Assembly (NCBI GenBank): GCA_944324265.1
Contig: CALUVS010000004.1
Location: 1 to 64,000 of the forward strand
DNA length: 64,000 bases
Direction: 5' to 3'
Source of the DNA: an uncultured Traorella sp.
GTDB lineage: Bacteria; Bacillota_I; Bacilli_A; Erysipelotrichales; Erysipelotrichaceae
The translations under genes were made by a program, and so were the position numbers. The notes under the pieces are model-generated. The model made no database searches, was not told the origin of the DNA, and saw nothing but the letters and a program-made list of their open reading frames with translations. Shown in pieces: positions 1 to 8,898 of the stretch (the first letter of the stretch is position 1; each line of letters starts with the position of its first letter).

Positions 1-7
1 ATAAATC

Positions 8-58
8 AACCCTCCAAAATACCGCTATTCATGCGGATATGGAGGGTTCTATTCTTTT
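8..58 (+). terminator. Rho-independent terminator of a gene left of the window
   Basis: The arms CCCTCC and GGAGGG (10-15 and 41-46) enclose an inner CCGC/GCGG pairing, followed by a T-rich tail (TTCTATTCTTTT). The T-tract lies on the plus strand, so it should end a rightward transcript starting outside the window. The 60 bases between this and the rnpB terminator hold nothing I recognise. Confidence 0.6.
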
Positions 59-121
59 CAAACTGTAAAAGACAGGTTATAGCATAGTTTATTCTTTTAA
101 TTCAATAAACATTGATTTAAT

Positions 122-147
122 AAAAAAACCTCATCAAAGAGGTTTTA
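122..147 (-). terminator. Terminator of rnpB
   Basis: Read leftward, AAACCTC and GAGGTTT form a short stem followed by a run of seven T. It sits directly after the conserved 3' end of the RNase P RNA. Confidence 0.75.
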
Positions 148-149
148 AG

Positions 150-484
150 ACGACATTATATAAGCCATGTTCTGTCCTTCATAAGAAGTGGCAACCATTT
201 ATCTACATCAATGATGTCCCGGACGCCTTTCATTTCATTTGTCCGGATTCCCCTACCAAATTTGGGTTTCTCGCTTGTGGGGTTTACCCGTTCCACCTGA
301 CAGTTTCCTGCCAGCTCGTCTCTGTGGCACCTTCGCGCACGCCGCCATAGTTTCCCTTAGGCATTGTACGGCCGTCAGATCGCTCTGCCTGGATTTATGA
401 CTTCATCCAGCATAAACACTACATTCATCGCAGAATGTGCGAGCATGGACTTTCCTCTAGTTTGCACCAGCGATTGCCCTAATG
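150..484 (-). ncRNA. rnpB: RNase P RNA (B-type)
   Basis: This is the catalytic RNA of RNase P, which matures tRNA 5' ends. On the minus strand the universal core GAGGAAAGTCCATGC is present near the 5' end, and the complementary 3' element ACAGAACATGGCTTATA closes the molecule. Between them are other conserved blocks such as GGTAAACCCC and AAGGGAAACTATGG. The length of about 335 nt and the order of blocks resemble the Bacillus-type RNA, and rnpB follows gpsB as it does in Bacillus. The exact 5' end is uncertain by several bases because it abuts the gpsB stop codon. Confidence 0.95.
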
Positions 485-796
485 TCATCTGTTTTTAAAT
501 ACTTCTGCTTCCAAACGAGATAAACGCTTCAGGATATCTACGTTTGTCGGTTGAGGAGTTACGTTTACAGGCTGATTTTCTTCATACTGACGAATTGTTT
601 CTTTCAGCATTTCGATCGTATTTTCATATTTGCGCATCGTTTCGGTTGTTTCCTTCATTTTTACATGAAATGTCTGATAATCTTTGATGACCAGATCCAA
701 AAACTCATCTACTTCAAGTGTATTATAGCCTTTCAGATCAGCATGAAACTGCTTATTTAAAATATCTTCAATGCTTAATTCAAACAATTTATTCAT
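485..796 (-). CDS. gpsB: Cell-division protein GpsB (DivIVA-like)
   Basis: This small cytoplasmic coiled-coil protein of 103 residues couples penicillin-binding proteins to the division and elongation machinery in Firmicutes. The N-terminal DivIVA-type lipid/partner-binding domain is clear: the first 35 residues include the hallmark stretch GYNTLEVDEFLDLVIKDY. A heptad-like helix follows, then a proline linker and a short C-terminal oligomerisation helix ending LSRLEAEVFKNR. The start ATG has a GAGGTG ribosome site. It is divergent from recU-pbp1, the gene of its likely partner, and immediately upstream of rnpB, an arrangement also seen in Bacillus. The length fits GpsB rather than full DivIVA. 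Confidence 0.9.
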   Translation of the reverse strand: MNKLFELSIEDILNKQFHADLKGYNTLEVDEFLDLVIKDYQTFHVKMKETTETMRKYENTIEMLKETIRQYEENQPVNVTPQPTNVDILKRLSRLEAEVFKNR

Positions 797-894
797 ATTT
801 TAACACCTCACTTAGTTATTTTCTCAAATAAGCTGCAAAAATGCAAGCCTTATTAAATGAAAAGTCAACTCTAGCATTCTTTTCTATAATTCGG

Positions 895-900
895 TATAAT
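895..900 (+). promoter_or_regulatory. Possible -10 box for recU-pbp1
   Basis: A perfect TATAAT lies 16 bases before the recU start codon. No convincing -35 hexamer is seen, so this is tentative. If used, the leader would be under ten bases plus the ribosome site. Confidence 0.35.
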
Positions 901-915
901 AAGATAGGTGATGAA

Positions 916-1509
916 ATGATTGGTTATCCTACAAAAAAAGGTTTGCCTAAAATTAACGGCAGTGCACGCAGTGCCAATGCTTCGCTGAATCAAAGCAGAG
1001 GCATGGGGCTGGAAGATGATATCAATGAAAGCAATGAATATTATCTGGAAACAAATCGAGCATGTATTCATAAAAAGCCTACTCCGATTCAGGTCGTCAG
1101 AGTGGATTATCCCAATCGAGCACATGCTAAGATCGTTGAAGCCTATTACAAGGTACCTTCTACTACAGATTATAATGGTGTTTACCGAGGCAAAGCCATT
1201 GATTTTGAAGCAAAGGAAACAAGAAACAAAACCTTATTTCATTTCAAAAACATTCACCCTCACCAAATTGAGCATCTCAAACGAGTGCTTTATCAAGGTG
1301 GGATCGGTTTTCTGATTATTCGTTTTACTGCATTGAATGAGACTTATCTTGTCGATGCAGCTTATATTATAGAAAATTATGAAAACCCAAGCCTAAAATC
1401 ATTAAGTTATGCAAAGATAAAAGAGCATGGCTCTTTGATACGCGAAGGACTAACACCGCGCCTACATTATCTAGATAACGTTGATGAAATGTATTTCAAG
1501 GAGGAATAA
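916..1509 (+). CDS. recU: Holliday junction resolvase RecU
   Basis: RecU is a Mg-dependent endonuclease that cuts four-way DNA junctions during recombination and chromosome segregation. The 197-residue protein opens MIGYPTKKGL and contains the catalytic region GVYRGKAIDFEAKETRN, with the Asp and E-x-K residues of the PD-(D/E)XK fold, followed by HQIEHLKRV and the G-G-I-G-F-L-I-I-RF strand. The frame is open further upstream, but ATG at 916 is chosen because AGGTGAT precedes it at correct spacing and it gives the family N-terminus. It lies directly before pbp1, as in Bacillus, and the two are probably cotranscribed. Confidence 0.93.
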   Translation: MIGYPTKKGLPKINGSARSANASLNQSRGMGLEDDINESNEYYLETNRACIHKKPTPIQVVRVDYPNRAHAKIVEAYYKVPSTTDYNGVYRGKAIDFEAKETRNKTLFHFKNIHPHQIEHLKRVLYQGGIGFLIIRFTALNETYLVDAAYIIENYENPSLKSLSYAKIKEHGSLIREGLTPRLHYLDNVDEMYFKEE

Positions 1510-1510
1510 C

Positions 1511-4141
1511 ATGGCTAAAAATAAACAGAAGATAAATAAACTAGATTCATTCTTCATTATAATCCTCTCTTTTGTTTTAGTTGGTTCATTAGGAGCTTTC
1601 TTGCTTCTGAACAATATTCTGGCTAATTCAGAGGATTTCAATCAGAGTGAACTGGAAGGTATTGAACCAACTATTCTTTTAGACAGCAACGGCGAAGTTT
1701 TTAAGGAGTTATCCCCTGGCGATGGTGTCCGCGAAAATGTCAGCTATGAGGATGTACCTCAAACCGTTATTGATGCTTTCTTAGCTATTGAAGATTCCCG
1801 TTTCTTCAAACACAATGGCTTTGACTTGCCTCGTTTCATAAAATCAGCTTATGAAAATGTATTGGCAGGAAATTTTGCTCAAGGTGGTTCTACCTTGACC
1901 ATGCAGATGATTGATGTTACGCACGGTACAACCAGTGAAGAACAATCCAGTCTGCAGAAAGTTTTCGCAAAGATCCAAGAAATATTCTTGGCCATGGATG
2001 CGGAAAGTCAGATTTCCAAAAAGGAAATTATGATGAATTATCTGAATTACATCAATTTCGGCGGACCAGCCAGAGGAATTCAGAAAGGTGCCCAGTATTA
2101 TTTTGGCAAAGATGTTTCTGAATTAAATCTTTCAGAATCAGCCTTTTTAGCAGGTGTCATCAATTCACCAAATCTCTATAATCCTTATTACAATTATGAA
2201 TATGCCGTGGAAAGACGAAATGAAACATTGAATCTGATGTTATATCACGGATATATCACAGAAACTGAATATGAACTTGCAGTCAATACGGAATTGGTTT
2301 TCCAGTTAAGCGGCGAAACGAATTTTGAAACAGCCCCATATTTGAGCTTTATCGATTATGTTGCTGAAGAAGTAGAAGAACTGACAGGATTGAACATTTA
2401 CAACGGTAATCTGATCATACATACAACAATGGATCGCGGTGCACAGGAGCTGGCCGATTCAATGCTGAATGGTGATACGATCAATTATCCGGAAAATGAT
2501 GCTTTATTCCAGACAGGATTTGCACTTGTCGACAATGAAACCTTAGGTATTGTGGCCTTGGGCGGCGGACGCGGATATGACGGCAATGATCGAATTGCCC
2601 GCTCTTATGCTCAGCAGAAACAGACAGGTTCTGCTATCAAGCCAATCATGGAATACTGTCTGACATTTGACTATTTGGGATGGGCAACAAGTCATGTGAT
2701 TGCCGATGTTCCGATGAACTATCGAGGTACTTCTATTCCTTTGAATAATGCCAATGGTATTTTCCAAGGGGATGTTACTTATGAATATGCCGTTGCTGAA
2801 TCATTGAATACAACTGCTATCCAAGCCTTGGAAGATGTTGTGGATACCATCGGTGTTTCTCGTGTTATTGAACATATGCGTTCCTTAGGATTCTCTAAAT
2901 TTGAAAATATGGATGAAAGTGAATTCCAGCACACAATGGGTATCGGAGGCGGCGAAATGACCTCTACTCCATTGGAAATGGCTAGTGCTTATGCGATGTT
3001 TGCCAATGGCGGTGAATATACAAAACCTCACGCTGTTGTCAGAATTGAATTCAGAGATGGTTCACAGGAAGATATCGTACCTGTTTACGATACAACTTCT
3101 GTCATTTCTCCTCAGGCAGCTTATTTAATGAGTTATCTGCTTGAAAAATCTGTCAGCGGTTCTTATGCAAACCTCCAGCAGATCATGCGTTCAAATTATC
3201 CGGTCTATGCGAAAACAGGTACAAGTGACTGGGCAAGTGATGGTCTGCAGTATGGTATTCCTGAAACAGCTATGAAAGATAAATGGATGGTTGCCTATAC
3301 TTCTGAATATACAGCAGCTGCATGGGCAGGCTATGATTATCCGATTGCAGGAATGAACACCTATATTGATACTGCGAAGATGCTGTTAAACGTTCCGGGT
3401 CAAGTCTGCCGAGGATTGTTTGATTATGTTCATGACAGTCCGGAAAATTATCCGGCTGCTTTGGAACAGCCAAGCGGCATCGTCTCTATCACACACTTAA
3501 AAGGTGCTTATGACGGCGGTTACTATGATGTTCCGGAAGGAACACCAAGTGATATGATCACGACTGGCTTGATCAAGAGTGAATATGCTACATTAAACAC
3601 ATTGGAACCAGATGAAATCAGTCCGCTTGAATCATTTACCGCAGAAGTAAATGAAAGCACAGGAATGATTGATTTCAGCTTCACACCTTACCCTGATGCA
3701 GATGCCTTGACTGAATTTGACGGACTCTATCATGGTGTTGAAGGCTATCCAAATTATTCCGGAACTAAGATATTCGATAAGAAAGTTGTCTTCGGACCTA
3801 TTGTTTATCGAATTGATGTATCCATCAACGGAATCAGCATGGGTCACTTTGACTTTACAAGTGAAAGCGGCAGTGACCTGTTCAATGCCCCAAGCGGTGC
3901 AGAAGTTGAACTTTGCGGAAGCTATGCATATCGAAATAACGACATTTCCAGCAATCAAGTCTGTGTCGTATTGGATGAAAGAGATACAGAGGATTTAGGC
4001 GGAGGCAGCGGACCTATTGGTCCAGGCAGACCGGGCGATAATGAAGAACCGACAGATCCGGAAGATCCTACCGAAGAAGGACCGAGCCGTCCGGAAAACC
4101 CTGAAAGTCCATCAGAACCTACAGATCCAACAGAAGATTAA
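1511..4141 (+). CDS. Class A penicillin-binding protein (PBP1-like)
   Basis: This is a bifunctional peptidoglycan glycosyltransferase/transpeptidase anchored in the membrane, 876 residues. A short basic N-terminus is followed by a membrane helix (about 14-36), then the GT51 domain with catalytic EDSRFFKHNGFD (Glu94) and the GGSTLTMQ motif. The transpeptidase domain has TGSAIKP (Ser374, Lys377), SLN at about 431 and KTGTS at 568. The last 45 residues are a low-complexity Gly/Pro/Glu tail. ATG at 1511 is preferred over an earlier in-frame ATG because AAGGAGG sits just upstream, overlapping the recU stop. It resembles PonA/PBP1A by context; the exact paralogue is not certain. Confidence 0.93.
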   Translation: MAKNKQKINKLDSFFIIILSFVLVGSLGAFLLLNNILANSEDFNQSELEGIEPTILLDSNGEVFKELSPGDGVRENVSYEDVPQTVIDAFLAIEDSRFFKHNGFDLPRFIKSAYENVLAGNFAQGGSTLTMQMIDVTHGTTSEEQSSLQKVFAKIQEIFLAMDAESQISKKEIMMNYLNYINFGGPARGIQKGAQYYFGKDVSELNLSESAFLAGVINSPNLYNPYYNYEYAVERRNETLNLMLYHGYITETEYELAVNTELVFQLSGETNFETAPYLSFIDYVAEEVEELTGLNIYNGNLIIHTTMDRGAQELADSMLNGDTINYPENDALFQTGFALVDNETLGIVALGGGRGYDGNDRIARSYAQQKQTGSAIKPIMEYCLTFDYLGWATSHVIADVPMNYRGTSIPLNNANGIFQGDVTYEYAVAESLNTTAIQALEDVVDTIGVSRVIEHMRSLGFSKFENMDESEFQHTMGIGGGEMTSTPLEMASAYAMFANGGEYTKPHAVVRIEFRDGSQEDIVPVYDTTSVISPQAAYLMSYLLEKSVSGSYANLQQIMRSNYPVYAKTGTSDWASDGLQYGIPETAMKDKWMVAYTSEYTAAAWAGYDYPIAGMNTYIDTAKMLLNVPGQVCRGLFDYVHDSPENYPAALEQPSGIVSITHLKGAYDGGYYDVPEGTPSDMITTGLIKSEYATLNTLEPDEISPLESFTAEVNESTGMIDFSFTPYPDADALTEFDGLYHGVEGYPNYSGTKIFDKKVVFGPIVYRIDVSINGISMGHFDFTSESGSDLFNAPSGAEVELCGSYAYRNNDISSNQVCVVLDERDTEDLGGGSGPIGPGRPGDNEEPTDPEDPTEEGPSRPENPESPSEPTDPTED

Positions 4142-4167
4142 ACCGAGTCAATCAACTCGGTTTTTTT
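4142..4167 (+). terminator. Terminator of recU-pbp1
   Basis: ACCGAGT and ACTCGGT form a stem around a short loop and are followed by seven T. It begins at the pbp1 stop codon. Confidence 0.9.
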
Positions 4168-4547
4168 CATATAAAAACGAAGCACTTATTTGCGCTTCGA
4201 TAATATTTATTACTTTTTATTACACAGTTTTTCGGATTTTTCTTATCATAATAGATTTGAATCCTATCGTTTACTTCAGGTAATTTCTGACGATACCAAA
4301 TTATTTTTTTGGATGTATATTCAATTTCATCAACAACATATCTGATCTTGATAATATGATGAAATTCTCGCCCTTTATTTTCAGACGGAACCAATTTAAT
4401 CGGCTTATCTGCTGTTATCCACCAACAGATTTTTACTGATTCCACAAGAGCATCTGTCTGATTGCCTTGTCCAATAATCTTTTTATCATCAATCCCATAA
4501 TTGAAGAAATTTTTTATCCCATCAAAAAATTCTTTAAATCTAATCAT
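4167..4547 (-). CDS. Small DUF3592-like protein
   Basis: A 126-residue protein of unknown role. The core alternates beta-strand-like segments, with a variable middle (HHIIKIRYVVDEIEYTSKK) and a late IQIYYDKKNPKNCVI that resembles the 'vyYdP.nP' signature of DUF3592 proteins. Unlike most of those it has no clear membrane helix, only a Phe-rich amphipathic start. The ribosome site is weak (GGGAAT). It converges on the pbp1 terminator and is separated from nth by about 160 bases of AT-rich DNA in which I see no further gene. The family assignment is by eye only. Confidence 0.55.
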   Translation of the reverse strand: MIRFKEFFDGIKNFFNYGIDDKKIIGQGNQTDALVESVKICWWITADKPIKLVPSENKGREFHHIIKIRYVVDEIEYTSKKIIWYRQKLPEVNDRIQIYYDKKNPKNCVIKSNKYYRSANKCFVFI

Positions 4548-4707
4548 TTTCTTCTATTCCCTAACCTTTTTTATTTAATCATTCCAAAATAAGAAAATCA
4601 ATTCTTTCTCAGATATAAACTATAAGTATTATTTTCATATCCATGACTCTTTATTTAAAAAGGATATTAATTTCTCTATCAACATCCCTAATTTTTAATA
4701 GAATCTA

Positions 4708-5358
4708 TTACTCTTTTTTCATGCGGTCCAATTTATCTTTCTTGCATATTGCCTTAAATGGACACTGCTCACATTTTGGATTTCTGGCAGTACAGAAATA
4801 GCGTCCGAAGAAAATAAATAAATGATGCGCCTTGTTCCATCTGTCTTTCGGCAATTTGCGTTTCAGCTTCTGTTCAACCGCTAACACACTGTCCTCCGGT
4901 TTCGCTAATCCCAAACGCTTGCTGACACGTTCAACATGGGTATCTACTGCAATTGCCGGTATATCAAAAGCTACACTCATCACTACATTGGCGCTTTTTC
5001 TTCCCACTCCGCTCAGCATGGTCAATTCTTTCATTGTATGCGGCACTTCGCCGTCAAAAAGCTCAACGATTTGTTTCGCACATTGCTGAATATTTTTCGC
5101 CTTATTGCGATATAAACCAATGTTATGAATCAGTTGTTCGATTTCTTCAATCGGAGCCTGTGCCAAGGCATAAGCATCCGGATAGCGCTCAAAAAGAGCG
5201 GGAGTTACTTTATTAACAGCCGCATCTGTTGTCTGCGCAGACAAAGCTACTGCAATCACCAACTGAAAAGGTGTCTCATGAATTAACTCACAATGAGCAT
5301 CCGGAAACATTTCTTCTAAGATATCTAATATTTCATTGCTGTTCATACTGTTTGCCAT
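4708..5358 (-). CDS. nth: Endonuclease III (base-excision repair)
   Basis: Nth removes oxidised pyrimidines and cleaves the resulting abasic site. The helix-hairpin-helix LSGVGRKSANVV carries the catalytic Lys, and the essential Asp lies in AVDTHVERVSKRLG. The [4Fe-4S] loop reads C-x6-C-x2-C-x5-C (CTARNPKCEQCPFKAIC). At 216 residues the length is typical. ATG at 5358 is chosen because GAGG lies upstream inside the end of dnaD; a TTG two codons earlier is the alternative. It overlaps dnaD by 26 bases, the dnaD-nth arrangement found in Bacillus. Confidence 0.95.
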   Translation of the reverse strand: MANSMNSNEILDILEEMFPDAHCELIHETPFQLVIAVALSAQTTDAAVNKVTPALFERYPDAYALAQAPIEEIEQLIHNIGLYRNKAKNIQQCAKQIVELFDGEVPHTMKELTMLSGVGRKSANVVMSVAFDIPAIAVDTHVERVSKRLGLAKPEDSVLAVEQKLKRKLPKDRWNKAHHLFIFFGRYFCTARNPKCEQCPFKAICKKDKLDRMKKE

Positions 5359-5875
5359 TTTCAATATCCTCTACACTAAATCCTCTTTGGTACCAATCTG
5401 TCAAGATACGGTCAATATAATCAAAACTATATTTGCTGCGGATAATGGCTTCACGCAAAGCATATAAGATCAATTGATTATCATAGATCTGAAGCCAATC
5501 GCTCATTTTCTGAAGTTCAACACGTGTTAAGGGACGTTTAAATTCTGTTTCAAATGTATCGAATAGATCTTCTTCAAATTGAAAAGCTGGTTTTGCCTCA
5601 AATACACCATCCGTATCAAAGACAATTCCTTTAGCTTGTATATTGATTTTCAGATATCCTTTCTGCTGCAATGCCTGCAGCAAAGCATCAATCTGTTCTA
5701 CATTCATGTTCATCTTTTTCTGCAGCAAAGCATAATCAATCATCACATGATATTTTTTATGATATTCAAGCATCAAAAGCAATAATCCTTCATCACTGCT
5801 CAAATGCAGAGATTCATAGTTTTCTAACAGCCAAGCCAGTCTGTCAAAATAACGTTCTTTATATAACTCACTCAT
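5333..5875 (-). CDS. dnaD: Replication initiation protein DnaD
   Basis: DnaD helps load the replicative helicase at origins and restart sites in low-GC Gram-positives. The N-terminal winged-helix region spans about residues 15-95 (LSSDEGLLLLMLEYH onward), and the C-terminal DDBH2 domain about 105-170 contains the signature YIDRILTDWYQRGF. At 180 residues it is slightly shorter than the Bacillus protein. It overlaps nth downstream and the tseB-like gene upstream, so the three genes are probably one transcript. Confidence 0.9.
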   Translation of the reverse strand: MSELYKERYFDRLAWLLENYESLHLSSDEGLLLLMLEYHKKYHVMIDYALLQKKMNMNVEQIDALLQALQQKGYLKINIQAKGIVFDTDGVFEAKPAFQFEEDLFDTFETEFKRPLTRVELQKMSDWLQIYDNQLILYALREAIIRSKYSFDYIDRILTDWYQRGFSVEDIENGKQYEQQ

Positions 5876-6320
5876 TTTCTGTTCCTTTCATATAAAACAC
5901 TTCTTCATATGTATCATAATCAAGCAATAAGATATCTTCTCCATTTTCAAATACATAAACCGGATTATCAATGCCATAGCCCAGCATCGGTTCTGCTTCT
6001 AACCCATATTGATTTCTGGCAATATTGGCTGCCATCGTAACATTGCTCTGAGAATAATCTTTTGTGACAATCTCACTGCCCTCATTATCAAAAAAATATG
6101 CCTGATCATCTGCAATGCAGGAATAAGTGACATAACGATAGGCATGTCGGCTGACTTCACAGGTTTCCCCCACCTGCTCAATAATTTTCTGTTCCATCTC
6201 ATTCTGAGTCATGACATATAGATTGTTCGGTCCGCTGACATGCAGACCAATGTTGACATAAATCAGAAAAATCAAAGTCACGATCAAAAGTAAGTTCACA
6301 AAAATACGATTCAGTTTCAT
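5868..6320 (-). CDS. YpmB/TseB-like membrane-anchored protein
   Basis: A single N-terminal membrane helix (LLLIVTLIFLIYVNIGL) is followed by an extracytoplasmic domain of about 115 residues. The layout and the position directly upstream of dnaD-nth match YpmB/TseB (DUF5590) of Bacillus, which has been linked to wall elongation and PBP activity. The paired cystatin-like halves are suggested by repeated tyrosine- and acidic-rich strands (YRYVTYSC, VYVFENGEDILLLDYDTYEEVFYM). The start is taken at 6320 because GGTGAT lies six bases upstream; a nearby earlier ATG lacks a site. The family call rests largely on context. Confidence 0.6.
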   Translation of the reverse strand: MKLNRIFVNLLLIVTLIFLIYVNIGLHVSGPNNLYVMTQNEMEQKIIEQVGETCEVSRHAYRYVTYSCIADDQAYFFDNEGSEIVTKDYSQSNVTMAANIARNQYGLEAEPMLGYGIDNPVYVFENGEDILLLDYDTYEEVFYMKGTENE

Positions 6321-6411
6321 TTTTCTCATCACCAACTTTCTATATTTTACCACATAACTATTTTAATTTGTCATAAACTTCTGATTATGTTAAAATTATG
6401 TTGGTGATTTT

Positions 6412-6909
6412 ATGAAGCGTGTTATTAAAGTGCTTGTACTGATACTCATCATCCTGATAGCTTTGATCTGTGCTTCTCTGGCACTCTCCAGCTATCGCAG
6501 AAATCAAGTACAGTTAAGCGTAGTTAATCCTGTTACTTACGTACAGGCAGATATTCCTTCTTTGTTTGATGAGATGAATACCGACACACTGCATCTGATG
6601 ATCTACGATTCTGAAAATGATGACTGTATTTACTTGGATGAAGTGATGTTAAAAGAAATCAGTTTTGATTATGACGGCACAGAATTAGACAGTATTTATA
6701 AAATTGTGTATGAGGATTCTTCCAGAACCTATACAAATCAGACTATCAAAAATACCTATCAGATACAAGCAATTCCGGCCATTGTCACCATCGAACAAAC
6801 TGAATCCGGCTTTACAAAAACAGATTCATTTGAATGGAGCGGCAATACAGAAGAAGACAAGCAGGCATTAACAGATTATTTGCTTCGCAATGGTCTTATT
6901 CAAGCATAA
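6412..6909 (+). CDS. Membrane-anchored protein, thioredoxin-fold-like, no CxxC
   Basis: A 165-residue protein with one strongly hydrophobic N-terminal helix (about 5-26) and an outside domain. I do not recognise a named family. The segment DTLHLMIYDSENDDC followed much later by NTYQIQAIPAIVTIEQTESG resembles the first strand and cis-proline region of thioredoxin-like folds, but the redox CxxC is absent and only one Cys is near that place. The gene is monocistronic, divergent from the tseB-like gene, with GGTGAT before the start and a shared terminator after it. The function is unknown. Confidence 0.6.
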   Translation: MKRVIKVLVLILIILIALICASLALSSYRRNQVQLSVVNPVTYVQADIPSLFDEMNTDTLHLMIYDSENDDCIYLDEVMLKEISFDYDGTELDSIYKIVYEDSSRTYTNQTIKNTYQIQAIPAIVTIEQTESGFTKTDSFEWSGNTEEDKQALTDYLLRNGLIQA

Positions 6910-6936
6910 AGAGCATATCGAATGCTCTTTTTTTAT
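6908..6936. terminator. Bidirectional terminator
   Basis: AGAGCAT and ATGCTCT pair around a five-base loop, with T-tracts on the plus side and A-tracts preceding. It separates the convergent 6412 gene and dedA-like gene and may serve both. Confidence 0.75.
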
Positions 6937-7517
6937 TTCTCAATTTGTTCAAATCCGGTATGTTTTTTGATCAGGCGGGATAAAACAATCAGTCCTGCCA
7001 AGATGGCCACAGCCAATAATAAAAACAATGGATTTTCTAATGATTCTGTAACACTTGTTCCGAATACAGCCAATACCAAGGTCATAACAAATTTACTGAT
7101 CATCAAAGTAAGTACAAAATCCTTTTCATTGAAATCACTTAATCCATAAGCAAGATTGATCAGAGAACTTGGTGTAAAGGCTACACAAGTCAAAAGAAAC
7201 AATTCACTTTTTCCGGAACGAGAGATCCATTTGAGAATGCGCAGATTTTTATTCATGAAAATATGCATGAACCAACGTTTGAAAATTTTTCGCGAGACAT
7301 AAAAAACCACAATGGAACCGATAGTTGTACCGATCCATGATGTGATAAATCCCCATACAGGGCCAAAAGCACCGACATTGATCAAAACAATGCCGACCAA
7401 GGGCAATGCAGGAACAAGTGATTCAAACATTGTTAAAAGAATTGGTGCCAATAAACCAAAACCTTGATATTGTTCCAATAAACTTAAATAAAATTCAATG
7501 CTTGTCCACTTCTCCAT
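6933..7517 (-). CDS. DedA/VTT-family membrane protein
   Basis: A polytopic inner-membrane protein of 194 residues in the DedA/TVP38 (VTT, SNARE-associated) family, whose members are implicated in lipid carrier flipping and membrane homeostasis. The typical re-entrant segment is visible as FESLVPALPLVGIVLINVGAFG, followed by FITSWIGTTIGSIVVFYVSRK and the second motif CVAFTPSSLINLAYGLSDF. It is the last gene of the yqeG-mtnN operon, two bases after mtnN, with its ribosome site inside the mtnN end. The exact substrate is unknown. Confidence 0.85.
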   Translation of the reverse strand: MEKWTSIEFYLSLLEQYQGFGLLAPILLTMFESLVPALPLVGIVLINVGAFGPVWGFITSWIGTTIGSIVVFYVSRKIFKRWFMHIFMNKNLRILKWISRSGKSELFLLTCVAFTPSSLINLAYGLSDFNEKDFVLTLMISKFVMTLVLAVFGTSVTESLENPLFLLLAVAILAGLIVLSRLIKKHTGFEQIEK

Positions 7518-7519
7518 AA

Positions 7520-8194
7520 CTAATATCCTTCTACAAATCGATATGTAAATTCAGCGCTTTTCTGACTGGCAATTTGAACATATTCCATAAAGTCCATTGC
7601 ACTTTTTTCTTTGACAGCCACATCACTCAATGAACGCAAGACAATGAACGGAATATGAAAGGAATCTGCTGTCTGTGCAATAGCCCCAGCTTCCATCTCA
7701 GCGCAGATGGCATCCGGAAAATCATGTAAAAGTTTCTCCAGATGCTGTTTGGTTACAAACAGATCACCGCTGGCTACACAGCCGACATGATAAGTGACAT
7801 CCATCGGCTCAAGCACTTTTATGGCTAATGCCAAAAGATCTTGATCGGCTTTTACCCAAATTCCTTTTCCCGCTTCACCATCCAAAGCAGTTGTATCATA
7901 ATCGTGCTGAACCACTTGATCAGAAATCACAAGATCCATTACATTTTCGTTTTCTTTTAATCCGCCGGCAACACCGATATTCAAGATAGCTTGAATATCA
8001 TAGTGAGCACATAAAATGGTTGTTGTGATCGCCGCATTCACTTTCGCTACACCGCATAAACCAATTACAACCTTTTTGCCCGCCAGTTCAGCTTCATAAA
8101 ATGTTCTGTTGAATAATACATTTTTCTGTATACTCGTACAATATTTCAATATTGCATCACATTCTATCTGCATTGCACAAATAATTGCTATCAT
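7520..8194 (-). CDS. mtnN: 5'-methylthioadenosine/S-adenosylhomocysteine nucleosidase
   Basis: MtnN hydrolyses MTA and SAH to adenine plus the thioribosyl or ribosyl-homocysteine product, detoxifying SAM by-products and feeding the AI-2 pathway. The protein (224 residues) shows the family N-terminus MIAIICAMQIECDAI, the glycine-rich NIGVAGGL, and the substrate-binding CAEMEAGAIAQTA, with catalytic Asp in LRSLSDVA. It overlaps the methyltransferase gene by ATGA, so its substrate-producing neighbour and it are translationally coupled. Confidence 0.95.
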   Translation of the reverse strand: MIAIICAMQIECDAILKYCTSIQKNVLFNRTFYEAELAGKKVVIGLCGVAKVNAAITTTILCAHYDIQAILNIGVAGGLKENENVMDLVISDQVVQHDYDTTALDGEAGKGIWVKADQDLLALAIKVLEPMDVTYHVGCVASGDLFVTKQHLEKLLHDFPDAICAEMEAGAIAQTADSFHIPFIVLRSLSDVAVKEKSAMDFMEYVQIASQKSAEFTYRFVEGY

Positions 8195-8898
8195 ACAGAC
8201 TCCTTTCTGGCGACATAAAAATACTTCTCGCCTTCCTGGATTCCTTCATGAATGAAATCCGTATAAATTTCTACCTGAAAACCAATCTGTTCACACCATT
8301 CTTTGATTTTCAAAGGATCATAAACTCGCTGAATATGCTGTTCATAATCCGGACGTCCATTTTCATTAAAGAAGACAAAATTCTGAACCAGATAGTCATC
8401 CTGAGCTAAAATGCTCCATTCATAACCCTTGCCGTCAATCAGTCCTTCTTCATAAAACTCTTCTTGAAATTCTTCAATACGATCCAAAGAATGTACATCA
8501 AAGATAAAAGTACCTGAACTTGTCAGATTGTTGTAAGCATTCTGAAGCACGCCTTGAAAATCTTCGTCCTCCAAAAGATAATTCATACTGTCACAAAGAC
8601 AAATAACACAATCTGCCTGAGAAGGAACAAAAGTACGCATATCTCTGACTGAAAAGCGAATTTGATCCGCAAATGGTTTTTCTTTTGCCTGCTGGATCAT
8701 TTCTGATGAAAGATCACTGGCTTCTACCTCATAGCCGCGTTTGGCCAGTTCACAGGTAATTTCTCCGCTGCCGCAGGCATATTCAATTACTTTTTGAAAA
8801 CGTGCGTGACGTTCAATAAAATCAGCCCAGTCTTTTGTAGCCTCATCATCTTTTACCAATGAATCATAAAACTGTGCTAGTTTCTGATACATGGCCAT
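8191..8898 (-). CDS. yqeM: SAM-dependent methyltransferase, YqeM-like
   Basis: A class I (Rossmann) methyltransferase of 235 residues. The SAM motif I is VIEYACGSGEITCELA at about 38-53, motif II is around VEASDLSSEMI, and ADCVICLCDSMNYL follows. It matches the gene always found between rsfS and later genes in the Firmicute yqe operon; the substrate of YqeM is not established. The start at 8898 has AGGGTGG upstream and overlaps rsfS by 35 bases. It overlaps mtnN by four bases, consistent with SAH removal downstream. Confidence 0.85.
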   Translation of the reverse strand: MAMYQKLAQFYDSLVKDDEATKDWADFIERHARFQKVIEYACGSGEITCELAKRGYEVEASDLSSEMIQQAKEKPFADQIRFSVRDMRTFVPSQADCVICLCDSMNYLLEDEDFQGVLQNAYNNLTSSGTFIFDVHSLDRIEEFQEEFYEEGLIDGKGYEWSILAQDDYLVQNFVFFNENGRPDYEQHIQRVYDPLKIKEWCEQIGFQVEIYTDFIHEGIQEGEKYFYVARKESV